Below are positions 1 through 6,980 of a stretch of DNA of 16,060 nt, piece by piece. A model generated the notes under the pieces. The model made no database searches. It had not been told where the DNA came from and saw nothing but the letters and a program-made list of their open reading frames with translations. Both the position numbers and the translations under genes were made by a program. The stretch lies in assembly GCA_020349865.1 (NCBI GenBank), contig CP070700.1, forward strand, positions 3,961,601 to 3,977,660, read 5' to 3'. Source of the DNA: Desulfobacteraceae bacterium. GTDB taxonomy: Bacteria > Desulfobacterota > DSM-4660 > Desulfatiglandales > Desulfatiglandaceae. How positions within the stretch are numbered: position 1 is the first letter of the stretch; every line of letters begins with the position of its first letter.

Positions 1-66
1 AAAAATCATGGCCTTTTTGTTCTCCTTTCTTAAATTTCTTTCTTAAAAAAGTAAATAGATTTTTTG
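1..66. other. AT-rich left edge, no gene seen
   Basis: This stretch is T- and A-rich with short T-runs and sits outside the repeat copy that begins near base 67. I see no start codon with a Shine-Dalgarno sequence and no clear hairpin. It may be the tail of an upstream transcription unit. Confidence 0.3.
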
Positions 67-240
67 ACCCAGATTGTGCAGTAGTCTCCTGCTACGACTT
101 GAAAATCCTTGCTGCAACGCTTGTTTCCCGATTTTGCTCCTCGACATATTTTTTAATATGCCTACGTCACAAAATCGCTCCAACTGCTCGTTTCGCTTTG
201 GTTTTCTGCACCTCGCTATTGATTCTACAGCGCAATGCGT
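67..240 (+). repeat. Dispersed repeat, copy 1 (MITE/REP-like, ~175 bp)
   Basis: This segment aligns without gaps, from base 67 to about 185, to the reverse complement of 4616-4498, with roughly four in five positions identical by hand count. Shared blocks include CAGATTGTGCAGT, CTTGAAAATCCTTGC and ACAAAATCGCTC. The match weakens and then returns at the far end (CAGCGCAAT at 228-236 against CAGCACAAT in copy 2). Copy 1 therefore looks like a diverged full-length element whose right terminus has decayed. No transposase is encoded. An overlapping minus-strand reading frame (43-249) is a by-product: the substitutions between the copies fall on all three codon positions, with no third-position excess. 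Confidence 0.7.
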
Positions 241-242
241 GC

Positions 243-269
243 TTGACACAGCAACGTTAGGCTTTTAAT
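243..269 (+). promoter_or_regulatory. Candidate sigma70 promoter for the nitrate transporter
   Basis: A perfect -35 box TTGACA lies at 243-248, directly at the outer edge of repeat copy 1. The best -10 candidate is TTTAAT at 264-269 with a 15-base spacer, shorter than the usual 17; TTAATC one base later gives 16. Transcription would start near 276, about 38 bases before the ATG at 314. The -10 and its spacing are imperfect, so the call is tentative. Confidence 0.35.
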
Positions 270-313
270 CTGTCATTGTTGGAAGCTTAGTTCTTAATTG
301 TTTATTATTTTTT

Positions 314-1585
314 ATGGATAAAATTTGTCACGCCACATCACGCCGAAAGGCGGCTCTTGTTTGGACAACTGTTGCGTTTTTTGCGGGGTTTGCCGGGGTA
401 TCCGCTTTCGGGCCGATTGTTCCTAAACTAAAAGAATCAATGGCCTTGAATCCTATTCTTATGGGTCTCCTTGTAGCAAGCCCTGCCCTTGCAGGCTCCC
501 TCTTACGAATCCCCTTTGGTGCCATAGTAGATCGCATAGGCGGAAAAATCCCCATCCTTGTCCTTCTGGGTCTAAGTTCGCTGGGGATTGCGGGTACTAC
601 TATTTTGTTTGTCCTTTTCCCTATACCCGAACCACATCATTACCCATTGTTCCTGTCATCCGGAGTTCTGTGCGGCTGCGGGATTGCCACTTTCTCTGTG
701 GGTATTCCTACAGTGTCTTACTGGTATCCTCAAAAGAAGCAAGGGGTTGTCCTTGCTTTGTACGGAGGTTTAGGCAATCTGGCACCGGGGCTTTTTTCTT
801 TTCTTTTACCTGTCGTTGTAGTCTCTATGGGCTTTTTTCTGTCTTATGTGCTGTGGCTTATCCTGCTGCTCATTGTAACAACACTTTTTTTCTTTCTTAT
901 GAAAGATGCTCCCTACTTCCAATACAAGGAAATGGGTATAGAGATTGATCAGGAGGCGCTCCTTATTGCTTGTGGGGAAGAACTTGTCCCCTCAGGAAAC
1001 GCTATGGCTTCAATTAAAAAAGCGGCTTCCGATTACCGAACGTGGATTTTGACCAATTTTTATTTTGTTTCCTTCGGAGGATTTATTGCTCTTACGGTGT
1101 GGTTCCCCACGTACTGGATAGAATATTTCGGCATGACTTTAGTTCAAGCTGGTATTTTGACTGCTCTGTACTCTTTATCGGCCTCTATCCTGCGAGTTTT
1201 TGGCGGAGCCGCGTCAGATTTTCTTGGTGGTGAAAAGGTTGCTTCTGCCTCTTTCTTGATTATGATTACTGGCTCAGTCCTGATGATTTTGCCATTGAGA
1301 TCTATAGCCTTAGCCGTAGTCGGGGAGCTTCTTCTTGCATTGGGGATGGGTTTTGCCAATGCCGCTGTTTTTAAATTGGTTCCAAAGTTTATGCCGGCGG
1401 CGGTGGGAGGTACAGCAGGAATTGTAGGCGGATTGGGTGCCTTTGGCGGCTTCGTCATTCCGGTTTTCATGGGACTTGTTGTCAAACTGGTCGGTAGTAG
1501 TGGATATCCTTTCGGATTTTCGGTTTTTTTGGTGCTTTCCGCGCTTTCGTTTCTCCTCCTCGCTTTTCTTGGAAAATTCAGATAA
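314..1585 (+). CDS. NarK/NasA-type nitrate/nitrite MFS transporter
   Basis: This 423-residue integral membrane protein of the major facilitator superfamily probably moves nitrate or nitrite across the inner membrane. It has about 12 hydrophobic segments split by a cytoplasmic loop around residues 198-240. The two arginines that bind nitrate in the NarK family appear as R65 (LLRIPFGAIVDRIGGK) and R294 (SILRVFGGAASDFLGG). The two nitrate-signature regions are seen as YGGLGNLAPG (about 150-159) and GGLGAFGGFVIP (about 372-383). The first ATG is used; it has no Shine-Dalgarno sequence and follows a T-rich leader. The nitrate reductase gene starts about 50-70 bases downstream on the same strand, so the pair very likely forms one operon for nitrate uptake and reduction. 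Whether it exchanges nitrate for nitrite or imports with protons cannot be read from the sequence. Confidence 0.9.
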   Translation: MDKICHATSRRKAALVWTTVAFFAGFAGVSAFGPIVPKLKESMALNPILMGLLVASPALAGSLLRIPFGAIVDRIGGKIPILVLLGLSSLGIAGTTILFVLFPIPEPHHYPLFLSSGVLCGCGIATFSVGIPTVSYWYPQKKQGVVLALYGGLGNLAPGLFSFLLPVVVVSMGFFLSYVLWLILLLIVTTLFFFLMKDAPYFQYKEMGIEIDQEALLIACGEELVPSGNAMASIKKAASDYRTWILTNFYFVSFGGFIALTVWFPTYWIEYFGMTLVQAGILTALYSLSASILRVFGGAASDFLGGEKVASASFLIMITGSVLMILPLRSIALAVVGELLLALGMGFANAAVFKLVPKFMPAAVGGTAGIVGGLGAFGGFVIPVFMGLVVKLVGSSGYPFGFSVFLVLSALSFLLLAFLGKFR

Positions 1586-1652
1586 GAGAGCCCGAAAAGC
1601 AGTGGCAAATCCGGGATACTTATAAAAAATAACCATGTCAATGGAGCAAAAA

Positions 1653-3746
1653 ATGCGGGAAGAAAAGATCAATTCAACATGCGGTTTTTGTTCCACGGGG
1701 TGTAATTTAACGGTGAGGGTGACCGACAAAAACGAAATAAAGGTAACCCCTAACTTGCAATATCCTGTCAATAGAGGGTCTGCATGTCCAAAAGGTTTTT
1801 TGTTCCTGGAACCGCTGAAAGCCCATGACCGGGCGACTGCACCCTATATGAGGAACACTCTGGGAGAACTTGAGCGCGTTGACTGGGATATCGCACTTCA
1901 GGCCTTTACCGATAATTTCAAACGAATCCAGAAGAAATACGGCAAGGAGTCGGTGGCATTTCTCGGAACCGGGCAGCTTCCTCTTGAAGAAATAGCTTTT
2001 CTGGGCGCTCTCGCCAAATTCGGTATGGGAATGGTTCACGGTGACGGCAATACCCGCCAATGTATGGCAACTGCGGCGGTAGCTTACAAGAAGTCTTTTG
2101 GCTTTGATGCTCCTCCATTCACGTACAAGGACTTTGAAGAATCTGATGTGCTGGTCTTCATTGGGGCCAATCCGGCTATCGCTCATCCCATCATGTGGAA
2201 GCGGGTAAAGAACAACCCAAATAAGCCTGAGATTATTCTCATTGACCCAAGAAAGACAGAAACATCCAAGAAAGTCACACAACATTACCGCATACAACCT
2301 GATTCCCTACTGACGTTTCTATACGGAATTGCCCATATCCTGATCGAAAACGATTGGATAGATCAGGGCTATATTGACAAATGCACCACCGGCTTTATGG
2401 ATTTTCAAAATTTCGTCAAGGAGTTTGATCCAAAACGGGTGTCCGTAAAAAGCGGCATCCGCGATCAAGAACTCCGGAAACTTGTTAAGACTATTTATAG
2501 TGGGAAACGTGTTTCTTTCTGGTGGACCATGGGAGTGAATCAGAATTATCAGGCTGTACCGTGTGCCCAAGCAATAATCAACTTGGCTCTTATGACAGGA
2601 AATCTTGGCCGACCAGGTACGGGTGCAAATTCAATTACCGGACAAGCCAATGCGATGGGGTCTCGAATATTCAGCAATACAACCGGTCTTTTGGCCGGGC
2701 ACGATTTTCTGGACCCCGCTCACCGACAAAAGGTGGCCGATCTTCTGGGAATCGACGTAAACCTGATTCCCAAGAAAAACAGTTGGGCATACGATCAAAT
2801 TCTCGAGGGAATCGAGAACGGCAAGGTTAAGGGCCTGTGGATCGTTTGTACTAATCCGGCTCACTCCTGGATCAATAAAAGCTGGCTATTCAAGATCCTG
2901 GATAACCTGGAGTATTTAGTTGTTCAGGACATGTATCATACAACCGAAACGGCTCAATTTGCTGACCTAATATTGCCAGCAGCAGGTTGCGGTGAAAAAC
3001 AAGGGACTTTTATCAATTCAGAGCGGCGGCTCGGGGTGATACGAAAAATCGCGGAACCACCCGGTTCCGCTTTGCCGGATTTTGAAATATTCAAAAAAAT
3101 TGCTGAGTACTGGGGTTGTGCCGATCTTTTCTCTGACTGGACATCTCCTGCTGCCGCCTTTGAGGTGCTGAAAAGAGTTTCAAAAGATCAGCCCTGTGAC
3201 ATCAGCGGTATCACCGATTATAACATGATCGAGCAACTTGGTGGCATTCAATGGCCCTACCCCGAAGGTGGAGAAGCTCTCGCCCAAGAACGGCGATTGT
3301 TTGAAGACGGGAAGTTTTATCATACTGACGGAAGAGCCAGATTTTTCTTCGAAGGGATTACTCCTGCTCCGGAAAAGGCTAGCAAAGCTTACCCGTTTGT
3401 TCTTATCACGGGGAGGGGGACCGTGGCGCAATGGCATACTCAGACCAGAACGGGTAAAGTGGAGATGTTGAAGAAGATGTACCCGGCAGAAGTTTATGTG
3501 GAAATTCATCTGGATGATGCGGCCAGACTAAGAATTAGGTCGGGCGAATGGATCACTATCCGTTCCAGGCGGGGAGAAATCAGCGCAAAGGCTTCCGTGA
3601 ACGATACCGTGAACCCAGGAGAGTTATTTATGCCCATGCACTATTTTGAGACGAACAAATTGACTTATCCCGCATTTGATCCATATTCGAGGGAACCTTC
3701 TTATAAATACGCTGCCGTAAGTGCCAAACGCAATAGGGTCAAGTGA
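1653..3746 (+). CDS. Molybdopterin nitrate reductase catalytic subunit, NasA type
   Basis: This is a cytoplasmic Mo-bisMGD enzyme that probably reduces nitrate to nitrite for assimilation. From the ATG at 1653 it has 697 residues. A [4Fe-4S] motif sits at the N-terminus: C10, C13, C17 and C45, followed by the conserved lysine of CPKG (K47). The molybdenum ligand is probably C137 in [10 protein letters not shown], the position that is cysteine in Nas/Nap enzymes; no selenocysteine codon is seen. The C-terminal dinucleotide-binding domain has the Nas-like QWHTQTRTG and LTYPAFDP segments. No Tat signal is present. The start at 1653 is preferred over 1635 because GGAG (1643-1646) lies seven bases before it, whereas 1635 has no ribosome-binding site. 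It is shorter than many NasA proteins and lacks an extra C-terminal [2Fe-2S] domain, so it needs an external electron donor that is not in this window. A related oxidoreductase with another substrate is less likely given the NarK neighbour. Confidence 0.85.
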   Translation: MREEKINSTCGFCSTGCNLTVRVTDKNEIKVTPNLQYPVNRGSACPKGFLFLEPLKAHDRATAPYMRNTLGELERVDWDIALQAFTDNFKRIQKKYGKESVAFLGTGQLPLEEIAFLGALAKFGMGMVHGDGNTRQCMATAAVAYKKSFGFDAPPFTYKDFEESDVLVFIGANPAIAHPIMWKRVKNNPNKPEIILIDPRKTETSKKVTQHYRIQPDSLLTFLYGIAHILIENDWIDQGYIDKCTTGFMDFQNFVKEFDPKRVSVKSGIRDQELRKLVKTIYSGKRVSFWWTMGVNQNYQAVPCAQAIINLALMTGNLGRPGTGANSITGQANAMGSRIFSNTTGLLAGHDFLDPAHRQKVADLLGIDVNLIPKKNSWAYDQILEGIENGKVKGLWIVCTNPAHSWINKSWLFKILDNLEYLVVQDMYHTTETAQFADLILPAAGCGEKQGTFINSERRLGVIRKIAEPPGSALPDFEIFKKIAEYWGCADLFSDWTSPAAAFEVLKRVSKDQPCDISGITDYNMIEQLGGIQWPYPEGGEALAQERRLFEDGKFYHTDGRARFFFEGITPAPEKASKAYPFVLITGRGTVAQWHTQTRTGKVEMLKKMYPAEVYVEIHLDDAARLRIRSGEWITIRSRRGEISAKASVNDTVNPGELFMPMHYFETNKLTYPAFDPYSREPSYKYAAVSAKRNRVK

Positions 3747-3838
3747 AATAGGATCTTCTATTGGCTGCTATTCAATATCCCTTTCATTTTTTTACGCTAC
3801 TCACCAAGCTCGACTTGGCTGTATCGAATTGCGTGCCA

Positions 3839-3880
3839 ATATCTTCCAGTTTCTCCCACTTAAGACACCTGGGAAGATAT
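3839..3880. repeat. Stem-loop in the convergent intergenic region
   Basis: A perfect 9-bp inverted repeat (ATATCTTCC at 3839-3847 and GGAAGATAT at 3872-3880) encloses 24 bases. It lies between the nitrate reductase (plus) and the tail of the minus-strand signalling run. Neither strand shows a U-run directly after the stem, so it is not a classical intrinsic terminator; it may stabilise the 3' end of one or both transcripts. Confidence 0.35.
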
Positions 3881-3897
3881 ACGGACTCATTCTTAGT

Positions 3898-4011
3898 TTA
3901 ATCCAGGACACCCTTCTTGATAACAACCTCCTTCGCCCCTTGTTCATTACCTGATGCTATGTGCCGGGATACTGTATTCTTAATCGCCTGCTCATAAGCT
4001 TCAAGCATCAT
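3898..4011 (-). CDS. Possible 37-residue small protein coupled to the receiver gene
   Basis: The stop of the receiver gene (TGA, 4010-4008) overlaps an ATG (4011-4009), and a second ATG follows at once, giving AAATGATG. The frame then runs 37 codons to TAA, beginning MMLEAYEQAIKNTVSRHI and ending EVVIKKGVLD. The peptide is mixed in charge and predicted mainly helical, with no signal or membrane segment. The stop/start overlap suggests translational coupling, as in many bacterial operons. I recognise no family. It could also be the remnant of a longer gene or a chance frame. Confidence 0.35.
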   Translation of the reverse strand: MMLEAYEQAIKNTVSRHIASGNEQGAKEVVIKKGVLD

Positions 4012-4379
4012 TTATGGTGCCGTTCTTGGGCATTTTTGATTTTTCGGGTCAGAGCCTCTAAGTCGGGCGGTTTTTCTATGCAGTCTAAGGCCCCAAGCTT
4101 CATGGCCTCAATGCTCATGTTCACATCGGAATGGCCGGTGAGCACTATGACATGTAGATCGGGATTTTTCTTCTTGATAGCCTTGAGGGCCTCAAGGCCG
4201 TCCATTTCAGGCATTGTGAGATCCAGGACGACAGCATCGTAAGACTTCTTATCTGTCTTCTCCAGCGCATCCCAAGGTGAAGTGGTTGTTGAAACCTCCA
4301 TGCCCCGAACTCGCATTCGCTCAGCCAAGGTTTCTAAAAAATCCTGTTCGTCGTCAACAAGTAGAACTTTTTCCGACAT
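4008..4379 (-). CDS. Stand-alone response-regulator receiver domain (RR1)
   Basis: This 123-residue protein is a receiver domain alone, with no output domain. The acidic pocket is D9-D10, the phospho-acceptor is D53 (VVLDLTMPEMDG), and the switch residues are T81 and K103 (IEKPPD), so it should be able to accept phosphate. Its first 34 residues are identical to those of the second stand-alone receiver at 6486-6914, and the two remain alike throughout, so they are recent duplicates. AAGGA lies about eight bases before the ATG. Single-domain receivers of this sort act as phosphate shuttles, phosphate sinks or protein-binding switches; the partner is unknown. A separate promoter upstream (4682-4710) suggests it can be expressed independently of the rest of the cluster. 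Confidence 0.9.
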   Translation of the reverse strand: MSEKVLLVDDEQDFLETLAERMRVRGMEVSTTTSPWDALEKTDKKSYDAVVLDLTMPEMDGLEALKAIKKKNPDLHVIVLTGHSDVNMSIEAMKLGALDCIEKPPDLEALTRKIKNAQERHHK

Positions 4380-4442
4380 GACCCCAGTCCTTATGAAAAT
4401 GCAGCAGTGTTCCTTCCCTCCGAAGTGAGCGGCCGGCTTTAA

Positions 4443-4616
4443 CCCAGATTGTGCTGTTGACTCCGTGCGAGTCGCAGAACATATTAGTGAAACGCGGAGT
4501 TTGAGCGATTTTGTAACGCAGACAGATTAATAGATATGTTGAGGAACAAGACCGGGAAGCAATCGTTTTCGCAAGGATTTTCAAGCCGAAGCAGCAGACG
4601 ACTGCACAATCTGCGT
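4443..4616 (-). repeat. Dispersed repeat, copy 2 (inverted, with terminal inverted repeats)
   Basis: This is the better-preserved copy of the element at 67-240, in opposite orientation. Its ends are inverted repeats: CCCAGATTGTGC at 4443-4454 and the complement of CGCAGATTGTGC at 4615-4604. Both ends are flanked by TTTAA (4438-4442 and 4616-4620), which may be a target-site duplication, although the TTAA core is itself palindromic. The element carries no transposase and resembles a non-autonomous MITE or a large REP/ERIC-like palindromic repeat. It lies between the promoter at 4682-4710 and RR1, so it should be transcribed as part of the RR1 leader. Confidence 0.75.
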
Positions 4617-4681
4617 TTAATCTTGCCTGCCTGACATATTTCCTGTGCTTCCGAGCCAAGCTCTTCACACAGCTAAACCCT

Positions 4682-4710
4682 AAAATACCACATTGTGGTA
4701 GATATGTCAA
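4682..4710 (-). promoter_or_regulatory. Candidate sigma70 promoter for RR1 with internal operator
   Basis: Read on the minus strand, a perfect -35 TTGACA (4710-4705) is followed by a 17-base spacer and a -10 TATTTT (4687-4682). The perfect palindrome TACCACA-T-TGTGGTA (4686-4700) fills most of the spacer and touches the -10. This is a typical place for a repressor operator, so regulated transcription is likely. The start point would be near 4675, giving a leader of about 295 bases that includes repeat copy 2. The regulator is not identified. Confidence 0.5.
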
Positions 4711-4766
4711 TCAGGAAAACTTTTTTCTACCTCAGTCCAAAATCCCTGATCACCTTTAAAGGCGAG

Positions 4767-4795
4767 AAAAACCTCCACCTCTGTTTAGAGGTTTG
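4767..4795 (-). terminator. Probable intrinsic terminator after the ATP-grasp gene
   Basis: On the minus strand, about 37 bases after the stop at 4831, ACCTCT-AAAC-AGAGGT forms a short perfect hairpin, and AAACCTC/GAGGTTT offers an alternative longer pairing. Five Us follow the second arm. The stem is short, so efficiency may be modest. It would separate the ATP-grasp gene from the RR1 promoter that lies just downstream. Confidence 0.45.
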
Positions 4796-4830
4796 TCATA
4801 TGATCAACGGTTAGAGCTGTGTTAAACCAT

Positions 4831-6066
4831 TTACAACCGATAGACTGTAGGGATTCCTTCAGAATCGATATCGATACCGATAGAATCTCCTGTCTTGAAT
4901 CCTAGTCGTTCGAATTCCTTGACTACTCTATCGTGCCTCTCGATATTCCAATATACCGTCCACATTGGATTCCTCACCGTATCGATACCATAGGCATCGT
5001 GACTGCACAGATTTACCCTGATCTTGTTTTTAGCGATAAGGGTGTCAGCTTCCGCTAAGAAATAGTCTCTTTTGTACGGATTACTGTGGAGAACCTTAGA
5101 TAGTTTTGTCTGTAGATCGGGCATTTCATCAAGATAATGATTGGCTATTTGGTACAGCTCTTCCGGGACTTGTATCGATAGTCCAAGAATAGCAAATCTT
5201 TCATATTTCAGCGCGAACTTTTCGAGTTCTGTCTCGTAGGAGGTAATCATTTCAACAACATCGTCGATGCCTGGCTTTGTTTCCTTCCCTCCAAGAATAG
5301 TGTCCTCACATTTATCGATAATGTTCATGTAAAACGCCTTACTGTCCATCACGTAAATCGGCCGCTCACGATAGTTCCTTCTCTTTCTAATCCTTCGTAC
5401 ACCATCCAACTTGATGGACCTCTCGCTCTCCTTTTGCTCCAAGGTCTCGATATGAGAGATATCTTTCGCCTGTACAACATGGATTTCACCATTCCCTGAA
5501 ACAATATACTCAATTTCGCACCTGAAACCCAAATATTCCTGTATATGCTCTGACATCTGAAGAAGCCTTATGTCATGAGGGGTGTTAGTAATATAAGGTT
5601 CACTCTGAATTTTGTGTATTCTATCGCGGCAGTAACCGAACTCCCAGTGGTCACCGAGCCTTTTTGCCATGACGCCTGTACCATCGATAAAAGGCATTAC
5701 AATGACACCCATTTTGTCAAAATCAATTTCAGGGGCATTATTGAATCTTTGTTGCCTTAGCACGGAAAGTTTATGAGCGCTCTTCGCCAAATCAATAATC
5801 CGCTTTCTCGCGTATTTAATGCCAGCCACATCGGCATAGGTTCCCAATGAATCAAAGGTTCCTGACTTGAAGAATTTCTCCTGGGGGTGTGCACTGCGTG
5901 CAAAGACCTTATAGCTTTCACGGTGAGCGCTAAGAAAGGCTTCTAAGGCCTCAAATTTTTCATTTTCAAAGTCGGCTGCTGGAACATAGATAAAGTCGGG
6001 CAAATTGAATTTCCCCTCTTTCAATCGTTCCAAGAGGTTTGCTTTTTCAGGCATTTGTAATTCCAT
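4831..6066 (-). CDS. PPDK-N/PEP-synthase-like ATP-grasp protein, stand-alone
   Basis: This 411-residue soluble protein resembles the nucleotide-binding N-terminal domain of pyruvate phosphate dikinase and PEP synthase. Visible parts are FARSAHPQEKFFKSGTFDS (about 55-73, like the family's RSSA..ED...FAG motif), VIVMPFIDGTGVMA (121-134) and EIEYIVSGNGEIHVVQAKDI (184-203, like the DIEW...LQARPI segment). The phosphohistidine swivel domain and the PEP/pyruvate TIM barrel are absent. The C-terminal half (about 205-411) is unlike anything I recognise. It may be an ATP-dependent phosphotransferase or a sensor of nucleotide state rather than a metabolic enzyme. GAGGG lies nine bases before the ATG. 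A candidate promoter (6104-6132) and a terminator (4767-4795) suggest it can be a transcription unit of its own, though it lies inside the signalling cluster. Confidence 0.65.
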   Translation of the reverse strand: MELQMPEKANLLERLKEGKFNLPDFIYVPAADFENEKFEALEAFLSAHRESYKVFARSAHPQEKFFKSGTFDSLGTYADVAGIKYARKRIIDLAKSAHKLSVLRQQRFNNAPEIDFDKMGVIVMPFIDGTGVMAKRLGDHWEFGYCRDRIHKIQSEPYITNTPHDIRLLQMSEHIQEYLGFRCEIEYIVSGNGEIHVVQAKDISHIETLEQKESERSIKLDGVRRIRKRRNYRERPIYVMDSKAFYMNIIDKCEDTILGGKETKPGIDDVVEMITSYETELEKFALKYERFAILGLSIQVPEELYQIANHYLDEMPDLQTKLSKVLHSNPYKRDYFLAEADTLIAKNKIRVNLCSHDAYGIDTVRNPMWTVYWNIERHDRVVKEFERLGFKTGDSIGIDIDSEGIPTVYRL

Positions 6067-6103
6067 CTTTTTTATCCCTCAAACCCTCGGTTGCTTTTTG
6101 AAA

Positions 6104-6132
6104 ATCCTATGCTTTCCACATAAGAATGACAA
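6104..6132 (-). promoter_or_regulatory. Candidate promoter for the ATP-grasp gene
   Basis: On the minus strand TTGTCA (6132-6127) and TAGGAT (6109-6104) are separated by exactly 17 bases. Transcription would begin near 6097, about 30 bases before the ATG at 6066, which has a GAGGG ribosome-binding site. Both boxes deviate from consensus. Confidence 0.35.
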
Positions 6133-6485
6133 AAAGAGTGCGGCCATGATGGCGCTCCGCCGTTCGATGTCCTTCCTTCATTCGCTCTGCCCATCCAGGC
6201 ACAGGTCGTTTATCATTTGAACACAACAATAGAAATAGAATAAAGGAAGTGTACGCGCTTGCCACGGGATTCTCATCATAACAGGACACCTGGGCAGGTG
6301 CATTCTCATGGGCAGGTAATAGGCAATAGAACCCTTTTTTCTTGATCCGGTAATCCCCCGGAAAATGAATACACCCACTCATAGACTAGATGCGGCCGCA
6401 CACGCTTTTTTCAAACGATGTCATTAACAGGCTCTTAAAGACCCTGTCCTACAAAGCCTTTTCCCCAAAATCATTTGCCGAGCCT
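6133..6485. other. Intergenic region without a convincing gene
   Basis: These ~350 bases separate RR2 from the ATP-grasp gene. A 91-codon minus-strand frame (6382-6107) and an overlapping 66-codon frame exist, but neither has a ribosome-binding site or a family-like sequence. An imperfect dyad, ACAGG...CCTGT with matching inner bases and one mismatched pair (6427-6447), lies just after RR2 and may be a transcript-end hairpin. Nothing else stands out. Confidence 0.35.
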
Positions 6486-6914
6486 TTACCAGGCCTTGCC
6501 TTCGATGATCTTTTTGATTTTTGCCTGTAGTTGTTTTTCCGCGAGGATCATCCTCCGGGCCTTGGCCTTTTTAATTTTGGCGGTGAGGTCCGCCAGATCT
6601 GCTGGTTTTTCGATGAAATCCATGGCCCCGAGCTTCATGGCCTCAATACCTTTTTTGACGGTGGCGTGGCCCGTAAGCAGGATGATTTGCAGTTCCGGTT
6701 TCTTCTTTTTGAAGGCCTCAAGAGCCTCTAAGCCATCCATTTCGGGCATCATGAGGTCCAGGACAATGGCATCGTAGGATTCATCATCCGTCATTTTTAA
6801 GGCCTCAGTGGCAGACGTGGTCGTCGACACCTCCATGCCCCGGACCCGCATGCGCTCGGCCAGTGTCTCTAAAAAATCCTGTTCGTCGTCAACGAGTAAA
6901 ACTTTTTCAGACAT
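6486..6914 (-). CDS. Stand-alone response-regulator receiver domain (RR2)
   Basis: This 142-residue protein consists of a receiver domain (about 1-118) and a short lysine-rich helical tail (about 119-142). The active site is complete: D9-D10, D53 (IVLDLMMPEMDG), T81 and K103 (IEKPAD). Residues 1-34 are identical to RR1, and the middle helices have diverged most. There is no DNA-binding or enzymatic output domain; the basic tail is the main difference from RR1 and could bind a partner or nucleic acid. AGGAG lies seven bases before the ATG. It sits 56 bases after the degenerate kinase gene, in the same direction, and is the obvious phosphate acceptor for that protein. Confidence 0.92.
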   Translation of the reverse strand: MSEKVLLVDDEQDFLETLAERMRVRGMEVSTTTSATEALKMTDDESYDAIVLDLMMPEMDGLEALEAFKKKKPELQIILLTGHATVKKGIEAMKLGAMDFIEKPADLADLTAKIKKAKARRMILAEKQLQAKIKKIIEGKAW

Positions 6915-6946
6915 TGTTGCACTCCTTTAAAAATAATGTGGTTTTC

Positions 6947-6980
6947 TTCCGGCCGGAAAGCGGTCGGGGTTTACCGACCG
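6947..6980. repeat. Two adjacent GC-rich palindromes at the HisKA/RR2 junction
   Basis: CGGTCGG (6961-6967) and CCGACCG (6974-6980) form a perfect 7-bp stem with a six-base loop holding the stop codon of the degenerate kinase. Beside it lies the 12-bp palindrome TTCCGGCCGGAA (6947-6958). No U-run follows on the minus strand, so it is not a plain terminator. It could slow or process the mRNA between the two genes and thus set their relative levels. Confidence 0.4.

Noticed and set aside
43..249. 68-codon minus-strand frame, with a similar translated frame in the second repeat copy
   Set aside because: It lies inside the repeat; the two copies differ about equally at all three codon positions and the frame has no ribosome-binding site, so the shared peptide is a by-product of nucleotide conservation.
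1144..1771. Two long minus-strand frames across the transporter and reductase junction
   Set aside because: They are antisense shadows of well-supported genes, with Pro/Lys-rich low-complexity translations.
4354..4710. 118-codon minus-strand frame upstream of and overlapping RR1
   Set aside because: It runs through the predicted promoter, the repeat and the RR1 start in another frame and shows no family-like sequence.
6107..6382. 91-codon minus-strand frame between RR2 and the ATP-grasp gene
   Set aside because: No ribosome-binding site, no recognisable motif, irregular composition, and it overlaps the candidate promoter of the ATP-grasp gene.
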